A DNA stretch of 64,000 nt from Micromonospora sonchi. Its GTDB lineage: Bacteria; Actinomycetota; Actinomycetes; Mycobacteriales; Micromonosporaceae. This document shows positions 50,765 through 58,729 of this stretch, in pieces; position 1 is the stretch's first letter, and each line of letters starts with the position of its first letter. Both the position numbers and the translations under genes were made by a program. The notes below the pieces were generated by a model. It saw only the letters and a program-made list of their open reading frames with translations, did not search any database and was not told where the DNA came from. The stretch lies in the NCBI RefSeq assembly GCF_014646235.1, contig NZ_BMNB01000024.1, positions 1 through 64,000 of the forward strand, given 5' to 3'.

Positions 50765-51028
50765 TCAGGCATGCTTGCCGATGACGCAGACGTCACAGAT
50801 GTCGGATTCGGTCGCCGCGGTGTCGTGCCGCAGCCAGAGGTCGACAAGGTCGCGGGCTTGGCCCCAGCGGGTGGTGCGTGGCCGGGCACTCAACCGGTCG
50901 TAGGGCGTTCGGGCGAGCACGCGCGCCCTCAAGTCGACCAGAGCCGTCTTGACGCCGGCAGGGTCCCTGAGCGGCGGACGGGCCTTGCCGTCGGAATTCA
51001 GCATCGCGAGGTGCTTCAGATCTGCCAT
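50765..51028 (-). CDS. Small uncharacterised protein with C-terminal CDVC motif
   Basis: An 87-residue protein starting MADLKHLAMLNSDGKARPPL and ending DICDVCVIGKHA. A central RYPYDRL-like segment (RTPYDRLSARPRTTRWGQAR) is rich in Arg. I do not recognise the family. It begins at ATG 51028 with AGGGG seven bases upstream and ends ten bases before the acyl-CoA dehydrogenase start. The CxxC near the C-terminus could bind metal or form a disulfide. Its place at the head of the operon suggests a pathway role. Confidence 0.55.
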   Translation of the reverse strand: MADLKHLAMLNSDGKARPPLRDPAGVKTALVDLRARVLARTPYDRLSARPRTTRWGQARDLVDLWLRHDTAATESDICDVCVIGKHA

Positions 51029-51134
51029 GCGGCCGCCCCTCACGCTGTGGGGGCGAATGCGGATGGCCGACTGCATGACCGCGCCGCAACGTGGATGGGG
51101 GTCGTCACGACCATGGATGGTCACCTCCGCGAAA

Positions 51135-51164
51135 AGTATGATGTATTGACTCTGGGGCAGTCAA
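51135..51164 (-). promoter_or_regulatory. Probable promoter of the small-protein/dehydrogenase/crotonase operon
   Basis: On the minus strand TTGACT (51159-51164), 18 bases, then CATACT (51135-51140), with a start expected near 51128. A GTCTGAC half-site of the island motif lies at 51214-51220, about 50 bases upstream. Both elements deviate by one or two bases from consensus. Confidence 0.5.
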
Positions 51165-51299
51165 GATCCCGCCAACCGCCACTTTTCGCTGGCAATCTAA
51201 CCCGCCACCAGAGGTCTGACGAATCCGTACGGGGCGAGCGCTTGCCGTAGCCCTGGCGCTTCACGCCAGCCGGCTCGTCACGACAGGACTCTGCCGGCT

Positions 51300-52163
51300 T
51301 TACCAGGTGGCGAGCACGCGGGCCTGACCACCGGAACCGCGCTCGTACGGGATGAGACCCACGAAGATCGTCGCGCCGTTCCGTGGAATGCGATCGAGGT
51401 TGGCGAGGTTCTCCAACCCGTAGCGGTCGGCGCCGGTGAGGATCAGATGCGTGTCGAACGTCGCCGAGTTGCCCGGGTCGATGCTGAGCGTATCGACGCC
51501 GAGGCTGCGGATCCTGCGATGGCGCAGCAGCCACTCGCACGCGTCCTGGCCGAAGCCGGGGAAATGCAGCGTGCCCGCCGCGTCGGTGCCCCGATACGCA
51601 TCCGGATCACTGACCTTGGCACCCCAGCCGGAGTACATCAGGACGGCCGCGTCGTCCGGGATGCGTCCGTACTGGCGCTCGAACGCCCGGATGTCATCCA
51701 CGGTCACCACCGCATCGGAGTTTCGGGCAGCGCGGACCGCGATGCCGATGACCACGGCCGGGGTGACCAGTTCGGACGGCTGCAGCTCCGGCGCCGTGCG
51801 GCCGCCCGCCGTGAAATGAGCGGGCGCGTCGACATGCGTGCCGGCGTGCTCGTTGATGCGCCATTCCTGCTCGTAGTACCCGTCGTTCTCGATTGTGCCG
51901 GCGGTGCGGCGCACCGCTTCCTGGCCGGCCAACGTTGAGGCTGCCGGGAATAGCGCAGCGAGCCTGCCTCCCTCGCCGCAGTGGATCCGGATCCGGAGCC
52001 CGAGGACGAGGTCTTGCTGGGCGGGGTGTGGCAGCCGGTTCTGGGGCAGGCGGCGGGGTGCTGTGGCTGTCTTGAGCGGTGGTGGTGGCCCTGTTCCTGA
52101 TGCGCCGCAACGAGTCGCAAGCGGCAGCCGGCAAGTTAGAGCGGAATTCGCCCAATCGATCAC
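51300..52163 (-). CDS. Cyclase-family (kynurenine formamidase-like) metal hydrolase, N-terminus uncertain
   Basis: The C-terminal 215 residues are a cyclase/kynurenine-formamidase-type protein: metal motif INEHAGTHVDAPAHF, with the H-x-G-T-H-x-D and P-A-H residues, AVLMYSGWGAKV, FPGFGQDACEWLL, SLGVDTLSIDPGNS and LENLANLDRIP. Such enzymes hydrolyse amides or lactones. The first about 70 residues (encoded from 52163) are Pro/Arg rich and unlike the family. No start with a ribosome site lies just before the family's first block ALFPAASTLAG, so the gene may be 5'-damaged or start further in. It lies upstream of the dehydrogenase operon on the same strand. Confidence 0.65.
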   Translation of the reverse strand: MIDWANSALTCRLPLATRCGASGTGPPPPLKTATAPRRLPQNRLPHPAQQDLVLGLRIRIHCGEGGRLAALFPAASTLAGQEAVRRTAGTIENDGYYEQEWRINEHAGTHVDAPAHFTAGGRTAPELQPSELVTPAVVIGIAVRAARNSDAVVTVDDIRAFERQYGRIPDDAAVLMYSGWGAKVSDPDAYRGTDAAGTLHFPGFGQDACEWLLRHRRIRSLGVDTLSIDPGNSATFDTHLILTGADRYGLENLANLDRIPRNGATIFVGLIPYERGSGGQARVLATW

Positions 52164-52336
52164 CGGATCACCCGAAGCCGATCCACGGATCGAGGCTTAT
52201 TCGGATGTTCGCCGGCCACGCTCTCGCGGGTCAACAGCCGGCTGCGACCGTTGCTGGGCCAGGCCACCGTCCTGACCGGCTCGGGTATCGCTGAACGTTG
52301 GACCGGGCACCGCGAGTCGTCACGTACAGTATCGAA

Positions 52337-52714
52337 ATGTCGATGACCGAAGCAGGTATGTTCCACCCGGCGCCAATCAAGCCCACGATGTCCTACGAAA
52401 CGCTGGCGCAGATCGATGTCAGGGTAGGCACCATCGCCAAGGTGGAAGACGTCGAGAAGTCGGACAAGCTGGTGCGCCTCATCGTGGATTTCGGCGACCA
52501 CCAAAGAAACGTCCTCGTCGGAATGAAGAAGGAACGCGACAACCCAGCGGAGATCGAGGGGCTGCAGGCGCTCTTCGTCGTCAACCTCGAACCTCGGAAA
52601 ATGATGGGCGAGGTATCCGAGGCGATGATGTTCGACATCGGGTATGCCGACAAGGTCGTCCCAGTGCTCGCGGTGCCGGAGCGATCCGTGCCGAACGGCA
52701 CTCGCGCCGGCTGA
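52337..52714 (+). CDS. tRNA-binding (CsaA/EMAPII-like) domain protein
   Basis: A 125-residue OB-fold protein of the CsaA/MetG-C group: TMSYETLAQIDVRVGTIAKV, DKLVRLIVDFGDHQRNVLVG, GLQALFVVNLEPRKMMGEVS and a closing VPVLAVPERSVPNGT. Known members bind tRNA or act as chaperones. The family core begins around residue 18. ATG 52337 gives the compact length; a longer in-frame start at 52298 lacks support. It stands alone. Confidence 0.8.
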   Translation: MSMTEAGMFHPAPIKPTMSYETLAQIDVRVGTIAKVEDVEKSDKLVRLIVDFGDHQRNVLVGMKKERDNPAEIEGLQALFVVNLEPRKMMGEVSEAMMFDIGYADKVVPVLAVPERSVPNGTRAG

Positions 52715-52884
52715 CGCCACCCCGCCGAGGTATGCGAGGACGGCCCACTGGTAGCCCCCACAGTGTCGTGCTCCTCATCAATGCGCCTCGTTTTTCTGGT
52801 GACCGGTTCCCGTCACGCTTGAAGGCGAAGGGGAAGTGGGTCTGAAGTACCGGAGCTTCGGCGTGACGTGGGTTGTCTGCGGCG

Positions 52885-53508
52885 TCATGGAACCGTCGCC
52901 TCTGCGGCATGTGGTTGTGCGGATTCGCGGGCACAGTGGCGGCAGCGCCGGGGGCAGGGCGTCTGCGGGTCGACGGTGGTGAGGCCGCTGGTGTGCAGGA
53001 TGGTGGTGACGGTCTGTTCGAGGGCGCTGGTCTCGCTGATGAGGGTTTCGTTGGGGATGCCGAGCAGGTCGCGGTGGGTGTACCAGGTGCGCATCTCGTC
53101 GGGGGTGACGGGGATGGGTTCGTTGCGGTTGAGGTGGCGGTTGACGGTTTCGTCGAAGGACACGTCCAGGTAGAACACGGCGACCGGCCCGGGGTGGTTG
53201 TCGATGAGGTGGTGCAGGGCGGTGCCGTAGCGTTCGGTGTGCAGGATGCCTTCGAGGATGACGTGGTAACCGAGGTCGAGCGCGGTGCGGGCGGCCGCGG
53301 TGATGAATGCGGGGGCGACCGGTTGGATGTGGGCGCTGTCGTGTTCCCGGAGCAGGGTTCTGCGTAGGTAGTCCTGTTCCAGCAGGGCGGCGCCGCGTCC
53401 GAAGCGGCGCCGGACCTCGCGGGCGGCGGTGGTCTTTCCGCTGGCGGAGTTGCCCCTGAGGATGACCAACGTGGGTGAGGTCGGTCGTGTTGGATTCGAC
53501 GTCGTCAT
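52885..53508 (-). CDS. P-loop kinase-like ATPase (zeta-toxin/AAA-like)
   Basis: A 207-residue NTPase with Walker A GNSASGKT at about residues 19-26, LLEQDYLRRTLLRE, GYHVILEGILHTERYGTAL (a Walker B-like strand) and VAVFYLDVSFDETVNRHLNR. The P-loop-Asp-Leu-Glu layout is that of small phosphotransferases such as zeta-toxin-like or gluconate-kinase-like proteins; the substrate is unknown. A C-terminal CPRRCRHC pair may bind zinc. No partner antitoxin gene is adjacent, so a toxin role is not supported. ATG 53508 is preceded by GAAAGAG. Confidence 0.7.
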   Translation of the reverse strand: MTTSNPTRPTSPTLVILRGNSASGKTTAAREVRRRFGRGAALLEQDYLRRTLLREHDSAHIQPVAPAFITAAARTALDLGYHVILEGILHTERYGTALHHLIDNHPGPVAVFYLDVSFDETVNRHLNRNEPIPVTPDEMRTWYTHRDLLGIPNETLISETSALEQTVTTILHTSGLTTVDPQTPCPRRCRHCARESAQPHAAEATVP

Positions 53509-53607
53509 GGCGTGCTCTTTCAGGCGGTTGCGGTCCGTCGGGGCAGTGGTGCGGCGGATTCGCTCCGGCTGCCGCGTATGCCGGTGGGCCGAACGGGACG
53601 TGTGCGG

Positions 53608-54117
53608 CTATGACCAGCCGCTGAGCGCGAAAGGTGCCCGGTCTCGGAATGCTCGTACGCAGGCGGCGGTATAGGGGTAGGTGTTCGACGGCAGGAGGTC
53701 AGCGGGAAACCATTCGATCTGGGCGCACTTGTGCGGCTCGGCATTGACCGGCTCGCCGTGCAGGATCGGGTCGAAGGCCACGGCGAAGGCGAGGCCAATT
53801 CGGGCGAGGCCGCCGGAATTGCGGTGGTGCACGGTCGTGACCATCAGCGGCTCCGAAGGATCGAGGCACACGCCGATCTCTTCGCGTGTCTCGCGGACGA
53901 TGGCGGTGATGGCATGTTCACCGTGTTCCAGCTTGCCGGATGGCAGGTTCCACTGCCCATCCGCGTAGCCGGTGCCCTCGCGGAGTGCGAGCAGGATGTA
54001 ATCGGCGTGGGTGAGCAGGAGCAGCACGTCTACCGGGTGCGTAGGTGGGAGGGCCACGCCGGCCGAGGTTAGCCGGACAATCCCGGAAGCAGCGGGTCGA
54101 CCCGCCAGACAATCCAT
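53608..54117 (-). CDS. NUDIX hydrolase
   Basis: A protein of up to 169 residues with the complete Nudix box at about residues 61-83: GKLEHGEHAITAIVRETREE then IGV, matching G-x5-E-x7-R-E-x2-E-E-x-G. It hydrolyses a nucleoside-diphosphate-linked substrate. The core starts around VDVLLLLTHADYILLALREG, so the first 25 residues may be non-native and a GTG start further in is possible. It lies about 100 bases upstream of the P-loop kinase on the same strand. Confidence 0.85.
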   Translation of the reverse strand: MDCLAGRPAASGIVRLTSAGVALPPTHPVDVLLLLTHADYILLALREGTGYADGQWNLPSGKLEHGEHAITAIVRETREEIGVCLDPSEPLMVTTVHHRNSGGLARIGLAFAVAFDPILHGEPVNAEPHKCAQIEWFPADLLPSNTYPYTAACVRAFRDRAPFALSGWS

Positions 54118-54315
54118 GCCACGCGCGCGGCGGTGTCGAGTCCGCCGGGTACGTCGACTGACAGCGGGTACGTGACAAATCCCAGCTCATAGGCACCGCT
54201 GATCAACTACGCATCGCCCTGAGGGCGAGACGGAGACGAGCACCATGATTCGCTGCTGCCGAGTGTGCTTGTGGGCGGGATGCGCCGAGAACAGTGATGT
54301 TCGGAGCCCCGTAAC

Positions 54316-55056
54316 ATGTGGCCAATGGGGTGGGAGGCACTCGGGCAATGGGGTGACGACGTCGCTCGCATCGAACCGCTCGCTGGCGGAGTCGCTAACG
54401 ACGTGTGGAGCGTACGCGTCAACGGGCACCTCGCGGTCGGTCGTCTCGGCACCAGGAGCGACGCTGATCTTGCCTGGGAGACAGCGCTTCTCCAACACCT
54501 CGACCGTGAAGGTCTGACCGCGCCGGTCCCGATCCCGACTACGGACGGCCGGCTGTTCGCCGACGGTCTGGTGGTGATGACCTACCTGGATGGCGGACCG
54601 CCCGAGACGCAGGCCGACTGGCATCGCGTGGCCGGCACGCTCCGCAAGCTGCATCGGCTGACGCAGGGCTGGCCGCAGCGCCCAGGCTGGCGATCGTCGA
54701 CCGACCTCCTGCACGCCGAGACCGGGACGAAGATCGACCTCGGCGCGATGCCCCCTGAGAGCGTTGCTCGATGCCGGGCAGCGTGGGCGCGGCTCGCCGG
54801 GCGTCAGACATGCGTCGTGCACGGCGATCCCAACCCTGGCAACATCCGCATGACCGCGAGCCAGGTCGGGCTGATCGACTCGGACGAGGCGCATGTCGAT
54901 GTTCCCGACCTCGACCTCGTGCTGCCCGACAACGCCGCCGGCCTCGACGACGGCGCGCTCGATATCGCCGGGCAAGCGTCGGCCGCATGGGAGGCCGCTG
55001 TCTGCTGGGACGACGAGTACGCCGTCAGGCGGCTCGCCGAAGTTCGAGCGGTCTGA
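54316..55056 (+). CDS. Aminoglycoside-phosphotransferase-like kinase
   Basis: A 246-residue APH/ChoK-fold protein: LAGGVANDVWSVRVNGHLAV with the nucleotide strand, LFADGLVVMTYLDGGPPETQ, the catalytic loop TCVVHGDPNPGNIRMTAS and the magnesium-binding VGLIDSDEAHVDVPDLDLVL, where SDE replaces the usual DFD/DWE. The family phosphorylates small molecules including aminoglycosides, homoserine or choline, so resistance should not be assumed. ATG 54316 or an ATG four codons later starts it. Confidence 0.8.
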   Translation: MWPMGWEALGQWGDDVARIEPLAGGVANDVWSVRVNGHLAVGRLGTRSDADLAWETALLQHLDREGLTAPVPIPTTDGRLFADGLVVMTYLDGGPPETQADWHRVAGTLRKLHRLTQGWPQRPGWRSSTDLLHAETGTKIDLGAMPPESVARCRAAWARLAGRQTCVVHGDPNPGNIRMTASQVGLIDSDEAHVDVPDLDLVLPDNAAGLDDGALDIAGQASAAWEAAVCWDDEYAVRRLAEVRAV

Positions 55057-55113
55057 CAGGTGGTCTGGCCTGCCGCGCTCAGCGATAGCGGTCGTGGCGG
55101 TCGGACGTTGGGG

Positions 55114-55840
55114 TCATCCGAGCCACCGGTCGAGCCATGCGTGGGTGCGGCGGAGCACGTCGAGCTGGTGGTTGCGTTCGCGGATCGAGTGGTTCTCCCG
55201 CGGGTAGACGACGTACTCGTGCTCGACTCCGAACCTACGTAGCGCGCGGTGGAAGAACTCCGCCTGTGATACCGGAACGTTGGTGTCGTTCTCGCCGTGC
55301 ATGATCAGCATCGGCGTGCGGACCCTTGAGGCGTACGAGATCGGGCTGAGCCGGTCGTGGCGGTGTGGATCCGGTCCTTCCCAGCCGCTGCTGCCGCCGA
55401 GGGCAGCCTCGAACGGCCCCTGCTCTCCGGTTGCGGCGAGCATTCCCCAGTCGCTGATTCCGGCGCCGGTCAGTGGGAGGTGCCCGGACACACCACCGGC
55501 CCAGCACGTGACCGCCTGCACAACACCGTCGACCAGCCCCACCCGGTGCAGTTGCGCCGTGCCACGCTCGGCGCGGTCGGAGAGAAAATAGATCAACAGC
55601 GAATCCCCGGCCCACCGGGGCGCCGAATCGTACGCCTCACCCGAAGTCAATCGTCGCGGAGACCCGGTCCCGTCGACGGCGACGACCCAAAGTTCGCTGA
55701 CCGGATGATCACCAACCCGCCCGACCGGGGCGACCACGTAGGCCGCCCACCTACCTCCGGCGACAGCGCCAATGCCTGCGGAACCCGACCGTCAACCACC
55801 AACTGGGCGGTGAGCTGTGTACGGGCCACCGACGCACAGT
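55114..55840 (-). pseudogene. S9 prolyl-oligopeptidase-like peptidase, decayed
   Basis: On the minus strand the gene begins in one frame (LTAQLVVDGRVPQALALSPE) near 55.8 kb, slips frame near 55.75 kb, continues as VAPVGRVGDHPVSELWVVAV with later APRWAGDSLLIYFLSD, and then joins directly to a C-terminal part GAGISDWGMLAATGEQGPFE. About 300 residues normally lying between, including the G-x-S-x-G nucleophile, are missing. The Asp (HGENDTNVPVSQ) and His (YPRENHSIRER) of the catalytic triad remain. The protein cannot be active. Confidence 0.75.
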
Positions 55841-56120
55841 ATCGATCAACTCCTACGGCGGCCAACCGCAGCCGCAACACGCCGCAGCATGTCTACGGTG
55901 CCCTCCCAGGGCTATCCCGGTCTCGACCACCCGCCCCGGCGTCTATCACCAACACGACGCCCGATTGGCGGCAAATGAGCACATTCATCGACCGGCTCGC
56001 CAGAGGCTGTCGAGTGCGTACACCGACCCTGACCGGGATCATGCATGCCGCGTGGCTGCTGTTCTTCTGCGCGGTATTCTTCGCGTGCCGCTCCGAAGCC
56101 GTATTGCCTACTCTGGTCGT

Positions 56121-56570
56121 ATGGAAGCTCGGAAGACCAGCGTCTGGCGGAGCCGTTACAGCGTGACGGACCGAGGCCGAGAGATCACGGTGTGGGACCG
56201 CTCGATGTGGAAGAGCGGTGGCGAGTTCGAGTTGGACGGGCAGCGTTTTCAGGTCCGCTCCAACGCCTGGGGCAACAAGTACACGATGGTCGACGACGCG
56301 GGGGCTATGGTCGCCGCAGCCGACCGGGTAGGCCGCAAGCGGTGGACCGTCGAGGCGGCCGGGCAGACCTACCATTTCCGGCGTAAGTCCTTCTGGGGCG
56401 AGGAGGAACTGATCCTCGGCGACACGCCGGTGGGCTCGGTGCGCAAGACCAGCTTCTGGCGCGGCGACGTAGCCATCGAACTGCCGGGTCTCGCGACAGC
56501 GTTGCAGCTCTTCGTGTTCGGCGTGGTCATCAGCATGTGGGACGCGCAGGCCGCAGCGGCAGGAAGCTGA
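56121..56570 (+). CDS. LURP-one/tubby-like small protein
   Basis: A 149-residue protein with repeated beta-hairpin units: RSRYSVTDRGREITVWD, GQRFQVRSNAWGNKYTMVDD and TYHFRRKSFWGEEELIL, matching the LURP-one-related or tubby-like barrel pattern where W and K-T-S/F-W recur. A hydrophobic C-terminal segment LATALQLFVFGVVISMW could anchor it in the membrane. The family binds lipids or is of unknown function. ATG 56121 fits this length; the upstream frame is not similar to the family. Confidence 0.55.
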   Translation: MEARKTSVWRSRYSVTDRGREITVWDRSMWKSGGEFELDGQRFQVRSNAWGNKYTMVDDAGAMVAAADRVGRKRWTVEAAGQTYHFRRKSFWGEEELILGDTPVGSVRKTSFWRGDVAIELPGLATALQLFVFGVVISMWDAQAAAAGS

Positions 56571-56750
56571 GCTGTTACTAGTGCGGTGTCCGCATGAGGG
56601 AATGACGCCTGTGATCCGGGTAGGCCGAGCGGCCGCCTGAGTGCCGACCACGCGACGGATGGTCGTCGCGCGGCTCTATGCATGGTTGAGCGGTCCAACG
56701 CTTCACTCGTCCACCGCAGCATCTCTCATGCATCGAGGCTTACGTTGATC

Positions 56751-57036
56751 ATGGATGTCCGCATCCAGCAGTCCGTCGTCGCCAACCTTTCCAACCGACC
56801 CGCGCCCGTCGAGGTTGGTCGCAGCCTTCCGCGCGGCTGATCGCAAACCCCGCCTGGAGTACGTCACCAGCTGTGCACCCGCCCTGGAAGCGATCACCGC
56901 CGACATCACCCGGCGGCTGTTCACCGCAGGTGCGGAAATCGCCTGGCTTGAGGCCTCCGGGGAGGAATCGTGGCGGGTATATGAGCGCGTCGGCTACCGA
57001 CCCGCCGGTCAACGGCTCCACATCGCCCTGAACTGA
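56751..57036 (+). pseudogene. GNAT acetyltransferase remnant with internal deletions
   Basis: ATG 56751 begins a frame MDVRIQQSVVANLSNRPAPV that soon leaves the reading frame. Another frame continues with RLVAAFRAADRKPRLEYVTS, then CAPALEAI, then joins directly to TADITRRLFTAGAEIAWLEA and SWRVYERVGYRPAGQRLHIA. In intact relatives a middle segment of about 150 residues lies between the two and includes the acetyl-CoA site. Two deletions, one frameshifting, are the simplest reading. Confidence 0.7.
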
Positions 57037-57342
57037 GGTCCGACGCAGAACCCGGGCCGAGGTCACCGACCAAGGCCCGGGCCACCCCTGCTGGTTCACC
57101 ACGGAACAACCGCTCATCGGCAGCTCAGGATGCCCGCTCCACTCAGAAGCCAGTTACCGGCCGTGACCGCTCGCGATCAATCAGCGGGCACGGACGGCGG
57201 CATGTCCGCACACCGGATCATGATGCGATCATCAGTTCGGCGGCTGCGGGGCGCCTCACAGTTTCGGGCAGGCACGGAGCCACATGCAGCACGCGGTCGG
57301 GCACGGTGACAGTACGGACCACCGCTCCTACGATCGACGCAA
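57037..57342. other. Gene-free stretch
   Basis: About 300 bases after the GNAT remnant. Short open frames show no family resemblance or start signal. I see no regulatory site worth naming. Confidence 0.4.
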
Positions 57343-57600
57343 ATGAGAAACGCATTGTGGATCGCAGTCTCTGGAACGGCGCTGGTACTTGTGGCTCTCG
57401 CGTTGGTCGCACTGCTCCGACGGCGGCGAGCGACCGAAGGCAGAGCCAGCGCAATGCTCGCGGCCCGCCGAGCCATCCGAAGGAACGCAGACGAGCGGCG
57501 TCGTCGAGGTCGCGGCAGCATCCGCGGCCAGGGGTACGGCGGGGACACCAACCGGGCCTACGATGCCGGCGTTACCAGCGATAGCGGCGGCATGCCGTAA
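57343..57600 (+). CDS. Small single-pass membrane protein
   Basis: An 85-residue protein: MRNALWIAVSGTALVLVALALVALL is one membrane helix (written here as residues 1-25), followed by a strongly basic segment RRRRATEG and a Gly-rich tail. It would sit with its positive side in the cytoplasm. I cannot assign a family. The start has no strong ribosome site, so its status is moderately certain. Confidence 0.45.
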   Translation: MRNALWIAVSGTALVLVALALVALLRRRRATEGRASAMLAARRAIRRNADERRRRGRGSIRGQGYGGDTNRAYDAGVTSDSGGMP

Positions 57601-58021
57601 TCCGACTGCGCTGACCGACGGGACCACGGCAGAGACCCAGCAAGTCGCGCCCCACGCGGCAGATGAGCGTGCCGGTCCTCGATCCGTGCACAGCACGATC
57701 GAGCCGCGGCAACCGGTAGATCGCCATCACCCATCACGTCTATGCGTGGGCGTCATGCTGGCCGTGAGCGTCATGCTGGTCGGCGTGTCGGAGCAGAAAC
57801 CAGGTCTTCGTCCTGCGGCAATACCTCGGATCACGGTCCGTCATGTCGCGTTGATCGGGTAGCCCGTCGTTCTGGCGCTGATCAGGTTCTGTTTCGACGT
57901 GGCGGGACTGGTGCATCCCGCCGAGGCTGTCCGGATCCGCTTGGGTTCGAGCGGCTCGATGCCGGATGATCGTCTCGGGCACCTGGCTGGCGTGCGGGGA
58001 GCGGTGGTCGTCAGGATGCTG

Positions 58022-58055
58022 ATGTCACCGTGACATGAATATGTCAGGGTGACAT
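58022..58055. repeat. Two adjacent ATGTCA-N3-TGACAT palindromes
   Basis: ATGTCACCGTGACAT (58022-58036) and ATGTCAGGGTGACAT (58041-58055) are separated by GAAT. Each arm is six bases with a three-base centre, and the two copies repeat at 19 bases. This looks like a paired binding site for a dimeric regulator. No gene start is close downstream. Confidence 0.7.
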
Positions 58056-58692
58056 GACGCCTGTTCGGGACGTGCCTCTGGCAGGGCGACCCGGCGTACG
58101 GCCGATGTCCGGCCCTTCCACGCGTTACCCCGATCAACGTTGGTAGAGACGGCACTAGCAGACCGGAGACCGCGAATCCGGAAAACTGCGATGCGATTCG
58201 CCGGGGCCCGGCCACGGACTCGTCGATCAGACGTGGCCTCGCCCCATGGTCTGGACGAGGAGGTTGCCGACCGCATCATCGCCGACTTCACCCCCGAGAC
58301 ACCCGCCCTCTACCGAGACCGGACCGCTCACCGGTCGTGGAACGGGTGGCGGGGCTACCTGCGCACCACCGACGACCATGAGCTGCCTGGCGCTGCAACA
58401 ACGATGCGCCCAACGCCTCGGCGCCGCCTGGCAGAACGACCTGAATACGGGACACCTACCGATGCTCGAAGACCACCAAGCCGTCGCGGCCGCAATCCGG
58501 CATGGCGGCGTGGGCCGCGGCTCCACGATCGACGGAGATGAGAGGCGCGCAGTCACCGGGACGGCAGCGACATTGTCGAGCACCCGGAAGGCTGATCACT
58601 CGATACCGCGCCGGGGCGGCGCACACCCGGGCGTCCTGCATGCACCGTCTTGTGGGGACGATCAGGTCAACCGGCCACGGTGCACGGTCACC

Positions 58693-58722
58693 TTGGCTAG
58701 ATACTCATGGAGCTTGTATATT
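58693..58722 (+). promoter_or_regulatory. Promoter of the PadR operon, probably leaderless
   Basis: TTGGCT (58693-58698), an 18-base spacer and TATATT (58717-58722). The expected transcription start is about 7 bases beyond the -10, at or next to the ATG at 58730, so the mRNA would lack a leader. No ribosome site lies upstream of the ATG, consistent with this. Confidence 0.6.
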
Positions 58723-58729
58723 CAAAACC

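Larger units (their letters stand above)
57601..58729. other. 1.1-kb gene-poor region with a tandem palindrome
   Basis: No convincing gene on either strand. Some frames contain protein-like bits (for example DEEVADRIIADFTPETP near 58.26 kb, plus strand), which may be debris. The tandem palindrome at 58022-58055 is the notable feature. The promoter of the PadR gene lies at its right end. Confidence 0.4.

Noticed and set aside
52885-54117. A toxin-antitoxin pair from the zeta-like kinase and NUDIX genes
   Set aside because: The kinase has no antitoxin-like partner. NUDIX hydrolases are not antitoxins of zeta toxins. The 100-base gap gives no sign of coupling.
54316-55056. An antibiotic-resistance aminoglycoside phosphotransferase
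   Set aside because: The kinase fold is clear, but the magnesium motif is atypical and the family has many non-resistance roles. There is no supporting context.
58022-58055. Start of a CRISPR array
   Set aside because: Only two units of 15 bases with a 4-base gap; there are no spacers of normal length and no cas genes.
58025-58541. Small genes in the 57.6-58.7-kb region
   Set aside because: Frames on both strands lack starts with ribosome sites and family resemblance. Isolated protein-like pieces are not enough.
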